Virus record (IMG/VR): IMGVR_UViG_3300020472_000011
Coordinates: 1-64,000 of that record
Length of the DNA stretch: 64,000 bases
DNA from: a virus
Reading direction: 5' to 3' (one strand)
Part shown: piece by piece, positions 50,254-60,900 of the stretch
Position numbering within the stretch: the first letter of the stretch is position 1
Layout of the letters: each line of letters starts with the position of its first letter
The notes under the pieces: model-generated
What the model saw: only the letters and a program-made list of their open reading frames with translations
What the model was told of the DNA's origin: nothing
The model's database searches: none
Translations under genes and position numbers: made by a program

Positions 50254-53200
50254 CTATGGCAGTGCCACCCTGAGCCCAGTTAGTATTATTACTAGCAGCA
50301 CCAGAAGCACCACGACCCCAGTTGGAACCACCTGATGCAGGAGATACTGGGAATCCAGGTCTTCCACCTTTACAAGTGCTACTTCCTTCTACAGCATGTC
50401 CATTGGATCCATCCATACCACGCATAACAGCAGTAGTATCACCATCGTAGGTAACCCAAGTACCATTACCTGGACCACCACCATCACCACAGACAGTGCT
50501 TATTCCATGGAAGATACTACCATTACCACCATCAGCAGATAGGGAAGGTCCAGTTCCTCCTGATCCTGTACTGAAGGTGCTACCGCCTCCAGCACCACCA
50601 TTACTTATACCAGATGCAGGACTAGATCCAGCAGAACCGATACTCCAACTCATTGTTCCAGTACCCATTTCTGCTTTACTATAGAACCACATGACTGAAC
50701 CAGCACCTCCACCGCCACCAGTGGCAACACCTTGAGTTGAAGTTCCTAGAGCAACACCTGCTCCTCCACCTCCTCCAACAACAATAACCAACCAACCATT
50801 AGCATTACTGTTAATGGATAGTGTACCAGATGATGCAGATTGATGAACTCTGTACACACCTGCTGAACCACTACTAGCAGATCCAGCAGTAATGCTGGTT
50901 ACTCTACCATAAGTATCAACAGTCACACTTGTTGGTGATGAATATGATCCAGCTGAAACTACACCAGAAGATAGACTTAGTGATCCCGAAGTTGTTATAG
51001 TACCAGTTAATCCTGTACCACCTGTAACCTGAGTAACAGTTCCACTACCAATAGTAACTGTTTGATTAGTCCACTTCGAACCATTCCATCTTAAGAACTG
51101 ATTATTTGAAGGTGATCCTGATATATTTACATCATCAAGATCTCCAAGAACCGCATTAGATACAGAAGGAGCATTAATCCAATTTAATCCACTACCAGTA
51201 CTTGAAAGTATCTGACCAGAAGTACCCTTATCACCTTGAGCATCTTTTATTACACCATTAATCTCTATGCCATCGGCATGTGTTTTTAATTTCCACGTTC
51301 CAGCATGATATAAATCAACACTAGCACCATCATTACAGAAGACATAATTGGTTCCAATCATATCTGCTATCTTTATGTTGCCATATGCTTGAAGATGCAT
51401 CTCTTGACCATCAGCAGCATTCTGTATAGCATAGGTTCCAAATTGGTTCCTTAGACAAGTAGAAGATCCATTATGGAATGCCTCCCAGTCACCACCAGCT
51501 CCAATCTTAATAGCAGGGTTAGTACCAGTTGTAGTACTATCAAATGGAATAGCGAGTTGACCAGTAAGTGTTAATATATCACTTGATTTATTCCACGTGA
51601 GTGCAGAATCACCTTCAAGAGCATCACCATCATTAAATTGTACTTGAGTGTTACTTCCACCAGCACCAGCACCACTAGCATCCGCTTGGTTAGTCCACTT
51701 GCTAGTAGATTGATCCCATTTGATTACTTGACCAGCAGAAGGGGAACCAGTAATAACAACATCAGATAGATCTGCAAGAACTGTTGTAGTATCTAAGAAA
51801 TCACTTAAATCTGGTGGAGTATATGTGAATACACCGTTTGTATTATTATATGAAATAGAACCATCACCAGATGCTGTTCCTTCACTACCTACAGAAAGTG
51901 AACTTAATGTTAGAGCATTTGACCATGCTACACCTGTTACTGTAGAAGTTAGAACCTGACCAGATGAACCTGTGTTAGTACCATCATTGATAGTAGCACT
52001 AGACAAATCTAGTTTTGATGCAACTTTAACACCATTAGCATCATTAATGGTTAATTGAGTACTTCCTGTTCTGTTTTTAACTACAACCTTACCACTAGCA
52101 CCACTACCATACAGGATGTTTAAACCATTAGCACTAGCATCATCTATAAATGATGTACCACCAGATGCTGTAGTATGACTAATATACAATCTAGGTGCAT
52201 ATGATCCACTGTCTCCACCGAAACAAGCACCACCAGTATAGAAATCTACATTTGCAGTTTGGCAATCTAAATTACCACCTAACTGTGGAGAAGTATCTTC
52301 TACAACATTATCAAGACCACCTGTTGCAACAGTTCCATTTATCCAAGCTGTACCACTCCATTTCAATACTGAATTAATTGCTGGTGATCCTGTTATAGTT
52401 ACATCATCAAGTTCTCCCATAGAGAGACCAGTTATGTAACTACTAAGATCTGGAGGAGTATATGTGAATACACCATTTGTGTTGTTGTATGCAAGTCCAC
52501 CACCACCTGAAGCAGTAGCATTAGAACCAATAGAGAATACTGTTAGGTCTGTACTTACAGAAGAAAGATCAGGAGGAGTGTATGAGAACACACCAGTGCC
52601 ATTATTATATGATAATGCTGATGTACCTGCTGCGTTAGTTGTTACAGAAAGATCTGTTAATGATATACCAGAACCACCTGTTGCTGTTTGGTCAGCAGCA
52701 GCAATCCATTTAGATGTACCAGCATCCCATTTCAATACGTGTCCATCAGTAGGGGTTCCAGCATTAACGTCAGCAAGATCGTTGAGGTTCTCAGAAGTAA
52801 TGTCTATTGAAGTTAGATATGTACTACTATCAACAGAACCATCTGCTTTTAAGAATTGTGATGATGTTCCACTTGTCTTGACAAATTTGTTACCAGTTAT
52901 ATCACCAGTAGATCCACTAATAGATGCTCTCCATACGTTAGTAGCGAGGTTACCAATATAAAGTCCAACACCATCAGCAGTATTGATTCCAACACCAGCA
53001 CTAGCATTTAAACTGATAGCATAAGCTCCAGCATTTTGTACATCTAAACGAGCAGCACCAGTACCACCAGTAAAGATAGTTGTTGCAACATTCGTTGTTG
53101 ATCCATTGGTTGTAACATCCTGAAGATCTGCTGTCTCAGTATATCCAGTTAGATACCCAGATAGATCTGGAGGTGAGTATGTTAGTACACCTGTACTATC

Positions 53201-54715
53201 ATCATAGGTTATACCACCATCTCCAGCCGCAGCACCTTCTGCACCAACAGAAATATCTGTTAATTGAATAAAGTTACCTACAACTGCTGGACTGAATGTG
53301 AATACACCAGTTATATCATTGTATGAAAGTGATCCACCACCAGTAGCAGTACCATTAGCACCTACAGAAAGATCTGTTAATGCTATACCTTCTCCTCCTC
53401 CACCTGCACTAGAAGCATTTACCCATTTACTAGTAGCAGCATCCCATTTAATAGTTTGTGTATCTTGTAGAGATGTAATATTAACATTGGCAAGATTATC
53501 TAAGTCAAAATCTAACCAATCAAGACCAGCAGCTCCATTAGCACCTAATACCTGTCCTAATGTTCCTTTATCACCACTAGCATCCTTTATGGTAGTACCA
53601 GCATTGAAGTACAGACAATTATCTGATTTATACCAAACAAGATCATTAGTACCACCCTTAAATGTAGCATCACCATCAGTAGTTGATCCATCAGAAGTGA
53701 CAGTACCAATAATATTCAATCCAGTAGATGCCAATTCAGCTACTGTAGTAGATCCAGAAATCCAATTAAGAGTAGTTGATGTTATATCAATATTACCAGG
53801 ACCACTATTAGGAGCAGAAATAATATCAAACTGTCCTTTCCTCTCCTGAAGGATTGACGTTGTGCCATCATGATATAACTGGATATCATCATGACTTCCT
53901 AATTTTAGTCTATTATCAGTAGTACTTGAACTATCACCAAATTCAATAGTCTTATTATTAACATCAAGATTACCACCAAGTTGAGGTGTTAAATCTTCAA
54001 CTATATCATTAATTCCTGATGCACCACCATCATCTGCTACAATGAAACTTGAACTAGATGCTTGATATTTAAGTATTTTACCGTCTGCTACTCCAGTTGT
54101 ATCAACATCACTATGATCATTAATACTATGAGTCGGTAATGATGTTATGAAAGAAGATAGATCTGGTGGAGTATATGTGAATACACCTGTGGCATTAGCA
54201 TATGATAATGCTCCACCAGCAGAAGCAGTAAGAGTATTGACAGAAAGATCTGATAATGCTACGTAGTTACTTACATCCTGTGGTGTGAATGTGAATACAC
54301 CAGTTAAGTTATTATATGAAAGTCCTTGATTACCAGCTGGCATCTGAGTAACAGAAATATCTGTTAAAGCAATCCAGTTAGCAGAGTTATCTGTTACTAC
54401 ACTATAATTTCCAGAACCATCAGTCTTCATCAGACCAGCAGTAGTGAAGTCTGCATCCTGAATAGCATCACCAATTGATGTTATAAAGTTTGATAAATCT
54501 GGTGGAGTATATGTCAGTACACCACTAGTATTATCATAAGATAAGTCAGCAGTACCTGCATTGAGTTTGGTAACTGATATATCAGTCAGTTCGATGAAGG
54601 TAGAGTTTAAAGTCGTCTGATTTGTCACAAACGTATCAAACTCAGACCCTATCTGGTTTATCTTCTGCCTTTGAACTTCAAAGGTATCAGTCTTATTAAC
54701 TACTATGGCTGCCAT
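50225..54715 (-). CDS. Long repetitive tail fiber, 1496 aa
   Basis: The 1496-residue fiber contains eight copies of a motif of about 35 residues with the core (L/I)(S/A)Y(N/D)N.(T/N)GVFTYTPPDLS, preceded by (L/I)(T/S)(D)(I/L)S(V/I). Between copies lie segments such as LGDLDDVNISGSPSNNQFLR and shaft-like text with IELGDSS-type repeats. From about residue 1385 the protein ends in a glycine-rich domain (VVGGGGGAGVALGTS, TGGGGGAGSVMWFYS), common at receptor-binding fiber ends. The following gene is a likely assembly chaperone. The N-terminus MAAIVVNKTDTFEVQRQKIN is the usual baseplate-attachment start of cyanophage fibers. Confidence 0.82.
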   Translation of the reverse strand: MAAIVVNKTDTFEVQRQKINQIGSEFDTFVTNQTTLNSTFIELTDISVTKLNAGTADLSYDNTSGVLTYTPPDLSNFITSIGDAIQDADFTTAGLMKTDGSGNYSVVTDNSANWIALTDISVTQMPAGNQGLSYNNLTGVFTFTPQDVSNYVALSDLSVNTLTASAGGALSYANATGVFTYTPPDLSSFITSLPTHSINDHSDVDTTGVADGKILKYQASSSSFIVADDGGASGINDIVEDLTPQLGGNLDVNNKTIEFGDSSSTTDNRLKLGSHDDIQLYHDGTTSILQERKGQFDIISAPNSGPGNIDITSTTLNWISGSTTVAELASTGLNIIGTVTSDGSTTDGDATFKGGTNDLVWYKSDNCLYFNAGTTIKDASGDKGTLGQVLGANGAAGLDWLDFDLDNLANVNITSLQDTQTIKWDAATSKWVNASSAGGGGEGIALTDLSVGANGTATGGGSLSYNDITGVFTFSPAVVGNFIQLTDISVGAEGAAAGDGGITYDDSTGVLTYSPPDLSGYLTGYTETADLQDVTTNGSTTNVATTIFTGGTGAARLDVQNAGAYAISLNASAGVGINTADGVGLYIGNLATNVWRASISGSTGDITGNKFVKTSGTSSQFLKADGSVDSSTYLTSIDITSENLNDLADVNAGTPTDGHVLKWDAGTSKWIAAADQTATGGSGISLTDLSVTTNAAGTSALSYNNGTGVFSYTPPDLSSVSTDLTVFSIGSNATASGGGGLAYNNTNGVFTYTPPDLSSYITGLSMGELDDVTITGSPAINSVLKWSGTAWINGTVATGGLDNVVEDTSPQLGGNLDCQTANVDFYTGGACFGGDSGSYAPRLYISHTTASGGTSFIDDASANGLNILYGSGASGKVVVKNRTGSTQLTINDANGVKVASKLDLSSATINDGTNTGSSGQVLTSTVTGVAWSNALTLSSLSVGSEGTASGDGSISYNNTNGVFTYTPPDLSDFLDTTTVLADLSDVVITGSPSAGQVIKWDQSTSKWTNQADASGAGAGGSNTQVQFNDGDALEGDSALTWNKSSDILTLTGQLAIPFDSTTTGTNPAIKIGAGGDWEAFHNGSSTCLRNQFGTYAIQNAADGQEMHLQAYGNIKIADMIGTNYVFCNDGASVDLYHAGTWKLKTHADGIEINGVIKDAQGDKGTSGQILSSTGSGLNWINAPSVSNAVLGDLDDVNISGSPSNNQFLRWNGSKWTNQTVTIGSGTVTQVTGGTGLTGTITTSGSLSLSSGVVSAGSYSSPTSVTVDTYGRVTSITAGSASSGSAGVYRVHQSASSGTLSINSNANGWLVIVVGGGGGAGVALGTSTQGVATGGGGGAGSVMWFYSKAEMGTGTMSWSIGSAGSSPASGISNGGAGGGSTFSTGSGGTGPSLSADGGNGSIFHGISTVCGDGGGPGNGTWVTYDGDTTAVMRGMDGSNGHAVEGSSTCKGGRPGFPVSPASGGSNWGRGASGAASNNTNWAQGGTAIDGICTIYEF

Positions 54716-54914
54716 CGGACTTTATCAATTGTTTTAAGAGGGTCTTGAGTTCATGTAGTTCACTTTTAACATAGTCCAATTCATGCTCCATATTACGGTA
54801 CTTGTTTCTGGATGCTTTATATTTGGCAAAGGAAGACCTGTCAGTATTTATTATTGCACCTGTATTTACATCACGATATAGATGGTCTTCATTCTCAACT
54901 TTCAAATGATTCAT
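54696..54914 (-). CDS. Small coiled-coil protein before the long fiber, 72 aa
   Basis: In this 72-residue protein the first half (DHLYRDVNTGAIINTDRSSF) is a short beta-like segment, and residues about 35-65 form a helix with heptad spacing (YRNMEHELDYVKSELHELKT, then LLKQLIKS). Small proteins of this form, starting with a hydrated VNTGAIIN segment, are common in T4-like cyanophages between baseplate and fiber genes. It overlaps the fiber gene start by 20 bases. Function is unknown. Confidence 0.6.
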   Translation of the reverse strand: MNHLKVENEDHLYRDVNTGAIINTDRSSFAKYKASRNKYRNMEHELDYVKSELHELKTLLKQLIKSDGSHSS

Positions 54915-54915
54915 A

Positions 54916-57900
54916 TCAATAAGATGCTACTGCCCTCATATCTTGAATCTTAGGAACGAATGCAGGATTATTAGATTTCATAACAATCTTAATTGCATAA
55001 GAAGAAAATTCAGGTAGATTTTCTATGCTGTAAGATAGTTCTTGATATGATGATTGTTTCTCTGTAATACCACTAATAGAATTTTCAGAAGAAGCAATAG
55101 TATCAACATCAGGTTCACCTGAAGTATTGAAATAAATCCATTCAATATCTTCGAAGTTTTCCTGTGAGGAAGACTTCTTGAGTTTATAAAGTATCTGCAA
55201 ATTCTTAGTATCAGTTACATTAGCAGTGAGTTTTACATCAATAGATGTAGCTGGATTTTCAATAGAAATCTCTTTAGTGACATATTTAGAAATTCCAGAA
55301 CTATTCTTAGACTGTAACTCAGAAATAAAGTCAATACCATCATCGTATGATACATGAGAGACTTCAATGAAACTTGCTTCATCTACTGGTTGATTTGGAT
55401 ATGAAATCAAATCACCAACTCTAAAGATATCATTCAACTGATCATCTACACTAGCATTTCTATCGAAACTACTACTATCAATAAGTCTTCCAGTATAATC
55501 ATTATTAATTGGTTGCTTATCATTAACAGTAGTTAATTCAGCAGACTTAGTATTCCACAATACTATCTTACCAGAAATCTTATTGTCATATGTTTGAGCT
55601 GGAACTGATGGGTTCCTTGCAGTTACATATGTTGGAGGTGTAGTAGTATTTGGTATATCAAACTCAAACTTAGTAAGACCACCTGTTCCAACTTTAATAT
55701 CACCAGCAAAAGTATCACTACTAAATGTCAATACTTCTCCAGCAACAAATGTATTAACAGTTGTTATTTTAACAAACACAGTACTACCATCAACCTTGAC
55801 AATAGTTCCTTCTGCTTTAGATGTAACACCAACAATAGTTTGACTATTGTTAATTATTTCAGCACCTTGTAGACCAGAAGCAGTGAATGAATATACAGGC
55901 AAGAAAGTTACAATTTGATTTCTTCTACCATAACGATCCTCTGAACCTGTAGCAGATTCAATACGATTAGTAATAGTCTTGACAGATGCTCTTGAAAGAT
56001 CAATAACTGGTGAAAGATGAGTAACAGTACTTGATAGATCAAGTTTATAAAGTAATGAATTGTCAATACCATTAGCAGTTTCATTAATCTTAGAAGCAAC
56101 AATCTTCTGATTAATAAAATAGAAGTCTTCATTTAAGAAAGTCTTCTCATAATCAGTTTGTGAGTATGATATAAAGGTTCCAACATTATCATCTATTGGT
56201 GAAATATTTGTAGTCTTAACAAAACTATCAATCTTAGTTTGACTGAAAGTTAAGTTAGATACAGAAGCAAATACCTTTTCAAACTTTCTATTGTATGTCG
56301 CTAGTACATTTGTACCACCACCAAAGGAATTACCAGATGCCCTACTAGCTCCAGTGATGTTATAGTAATCAACACCAGTATTAGAAACCTTATAAAGATT
56401 ACTGTTTAGTGAGGAAGCAGTTACACCACCAACATCAACTGCATTCTTGAAGTAAACCCATGACTTATCAACATCAAAACCATTGTCTCTATGGTTAACC
56501 TTAACAACATAATTGTTATTCTTGAATAGTGTTGATGTAGCAGTAGTATTTGCTTCTGCATTAGTTTCAATAGGATGATGGTCAAGTGGTTCAAATCCTA
56601 GATCAGCATTAGAAAGTAGTAAACTTGCAGTTCTGCTAATATCAAACTCTGCACGATTCAATACAAACTTAACATCTTCAAATATATCCTCAGTCCAATC
56701 ACCTGTGTTTTGTGATCTGAATAGAGATCCCAAAGATGGTTGAGTTGTAACAATTTGACTAGTAGCAATTTCAACTCCACCTAATTGAGAAGACCATAAT
56801 TCATAATCAACTGAGTCTGTCTCAATAGCAAGAGCATATTCAGTATCGTTCTCAAGATATACAGGGAAATCAAATTCAAACTTAGTAGGAGTTATAGATT
56901 GTGTTTCTCCTTCTATATCAATAGCAACACCCATTCTAACTGCTGGTGTATCAATAATAATTTGAGATTCAATTACAGCACCAGCATTACCAGATCCTGT
57001 TCCTCTAAGAACAATAGATGGTGGTTCAGTATAACCAGAACCAGAAAGTGTCATCTCTGCATCATATACAAGACCCTGTGAAACTCTAACTGTAGCAGTA
57101 GCATTACCACCACCAGGAAGTTGTGGACTTTCAATAGTGATAATAGCAGAATCATATCCACTACCTGTATTGACAACATTCAATCCAGTTACACGACCAG
57201 AATCCTTAGCAATAGTTAATGTAAATTCTGTATTGTTAGCATTATTATTTTGTGTAATAGATGTAACGTTTAATAGTTCATCTTGTACAAAGTTCTTACC
57301 GTTGTTGTTATCCAAGACAACTGTATACACCTGATCATTCGTGAGTGTATATAAACCTGTTGTACTAGCAACAATTTCAATATTATTTTTATCAATTACC
57401 TTACTGATAGGACCAGAAGCATTTGATTTAGATCCAGTTACATTCTCACCTTTAGTGATCGTAAGTGTATCACTTGCGACTACTTTTAAGAATGTCTCTG
57501 GTGTCAATACCTTTTGAGTACCAGGAATAATGTTCTTACCTGGCTTTCCACTAACAACATCAGTTAAATAAACTCTCAATGGAATATTATCACTCTTCTT
57601 ATTAAAGAATAGATCTAGACTTGTTACAAATGCACCACCGTCAAACCCATCAACCAAGAATGTTTGAGCGAATGGATTTGGTCTTATAGGATTCTGTGTA
57701 TTGCTACCTACAATCTGTGTACCTTCATTTGCTTTAAAGAATGCAGGTCTTGTAGATATAATAGAAGAAGGATTCTCAGGTACTATACCAGTAGCATAGA
57801 ATTTTACTTCAGCGAATGTCTCTACAGACTCTGTTTCAGCATCAGTTGAACTAGATGTAAATCTAATTGTCTTAACACCTGTGCTGAACCTTAATTCATC

Positions 57901-60900
57901 AGCATCGGTATCATATGATACAGTATCAACACTACCAGACCATACAGCATTCTCTCTAGGTGGATTACCAGCAGGAATAAGAATAACACCACTAGCATTA
58001 CCATTATTATCTGTAGTAATAGCACCATTAAATGCTGATAATGAGTTAGCAGCAATACCAGTATACTTAAGGTCAGGATTTACCCATCTAGCAACATCTC
58101 TACCTTCCATAAAGACATAAACCCTTGTATTTGGTTTTAGTCTATTAATTTTAAATTTAACAGGAATACTTCTAGCAAAGTATGATAATGATGTAGCAAC
58201 AACATTTGATCCTACACCCTTAGTTACTAGTCCCTTACCAACTTCATTGTTTTGTGGACTAATATTTGAAGATGTACCTACACTAGCAGTAGCAACATTA
58301 GAATCTGCAATACTAGAGTTAACTTCGGCAAATGATCCAATATTATAGAATGCTTGGTTAGCACCTAACCAATTAACTTTATATGAATTATAAAGACTTG
58401 AGAATGCTTCTTTTAAGTTTTCCTTAGCAAGGAAAATAGAATATAGATTAGTGTTGTTATCTGTTACCAAAGGTTCAACACTACTGTCATACCAAGAATC
58501 TACATTAGGACCAATAAAGGAATCTCCAACATACTGAAGAACAACAAATGGGTTAGGATTAACTGTCTTAGTAGCAAAGTTGTTTCCTAGTAATTCTAAT
58601 TCGTGATATGGTAGAGTAACTACATCACCAGACTTCTGATATCCAGAAACAGATCTCTGATCATCTCTAGTATTAACTTCAACTAGATCAATAGAATCTT
58701 CTTTTGCCTGTGAACGCAATACAGATTGTTGTGTATCAATAGAACACTTATAATCTAATGACTTTAAGGATCCAATCCTATGAGTCTCAAAATTGTCCAC
58801 AACGAAACCACTCTTAAAGCGATTGACACCAGCAGAATCAGTAATCTGCATATTCAGTGCTTGTTGCTCAAGAATGCTTAACGTTGTGTAATATTCTAAT
58901 CTCTCAATACGTTTCTCCAACTTACCAATGTCACGCATTGTGTAACGACGGTTATCAACTGGAGTAATTCTTACATCCTTACCTGTCTCTGTGAAAGCAG
59001 GGATGTACATATAATACAATGCAATAGCATCACTAATAACATCTGGTTTAGATGGGTTAAGTGATGAATTACCTTGTTTAATAATGAATTGACCTTTCTT
59101 ATTCAAGAACAATCCATCAATCCTATCAAGATATTGTGTCTGTGTAAATGAGAATGTATATTCTAACCCAACATCAGGAGCAGGAGTACTAGAAACAATA
59201 CCACCAGTTCCAGTGAATGATCTAGCATTAGGTGCAGACAACAATGATGTATTCTGATATCCACCTATGATTGCATTGTTATCTACTTTAGGTCTAAAGT
59301 CTAAAACATCCTTAAGTGATATCTTACCAAGTACAGGTGAGTTAAATGATGGAATCTCTTCTGAACCAACACCAGCTTCATGTAAATATGAATCTACTGT
59401 AATAAAATCTCCAGAAGTATGGTCAAAGTAATCAAAAGCAATTACTAACTGACCTGTTGGTGCTTCGAAACCTGGTTTGATGACAAGTCTAGAGATATCA
59501 TATATTGTGTCTCTTTGACCATCGTCAAATGTAAACCTATTAGTAACATCAGTACCAGTAACCAAGTTACCTGACTTATCAACTACAGGAGGTGTTGAAC
59601 TAGATCCTTCATAGACATACCTCAAGTTAAATGCATCAGCATAACTGTATACATCTAAAGACTCTGTATCATAGTCTCTACCTCTGAAAGGTATAATTTT
59701 ATCTCCAAGAGCTTCAACAATAATTCTCTTGTTTAAATTTGCTGTCTTAAGTCTTGGTTTTGCTTTAGTAACTTCAAGAGTAGCAGTTAACTTAAGTGTT
59801 GGATATGTTGTATATGATGCAGATCCAAAATAGTTTGCAGGTAGATTCAACTTAACACTACCAGATGTCAAACCACTAGCAGCATCAGTAGATGCCTTTA
59901 TCTCAACTTGATCTGAAGTAATGAAAACTATATCACCAGCAGTAACATCAGGAGCATCTCCTGCATCAAGTATTGTGATTAAGAAGTTACTTTCACTAAA
60001 TGATACAAATCTTTGAGTTCCAAATGGGAGTTGAGCAGCAAAAGTAATAGAACCAGAACCACCAGAACCAGTAGATATAAAGTCTCTTCTGAGATAGTAG
60101 GTAATCTTAGAATCATCAGGAGATGCAACAATAGAACTTATCTGATTAGAACCAGTCTTATAAAGTAAAGTTCCTTGATTGAAGTTCTCAATAGATGGTC
60201 TTACTCTAACAACACTAGCATTAGTAACATTATTAGGTAATGATCTATCTAAGTAAATCCTTGATTTATATACACCAGCAGGTTTAGTAGATTGTTGTAC
60301 AACACCTCTTACAAGATTTCCAGTATCATCTGTAAACTGAACCAAATCTCCATGAATAACAAATGTTGTTGCATTTCCACCAAATCCTGTACACTCAATA
60401 TACTTTCTTCCTTTGTTTCCACTGAAAGTAAAATCAGTTACTGAAACAACCTCAGAATACTTTTCTTTGTTAATCTCAATATCTGCTGTGAATGTATTAG
60501 CATTACCAGATCCAAATTGAGAGTAGAATGACTTAACATTCTGTGGGGTATATGTTGTAACAGCATTCCTTACCAATACTGGAGTTACAACTGCTTGACT
60601 GGTTGAACCAGTATCAACAATTTCAACTAATGGTGGTTGTGAGTATTCAACTAAAGCAGCATCTCTATTAACAATAGAAACTCTCCATACTAACTGGTCA
60701 CCACTAACATCAACCTTTATTTTGGAGTTATCATACTCAACACCATCAACTCTAATAGTAGCATCAAGTGAATGATTTGCTCCTCTACTATTAACAACAA
60801 AATGTGATATAGTATTATCTTTAGCGATCCTCAATGTATTGCCACTTTCATCAGCAATAACTTCACCACTCTTAAATACACCAAATAAACCTTTAACCAT

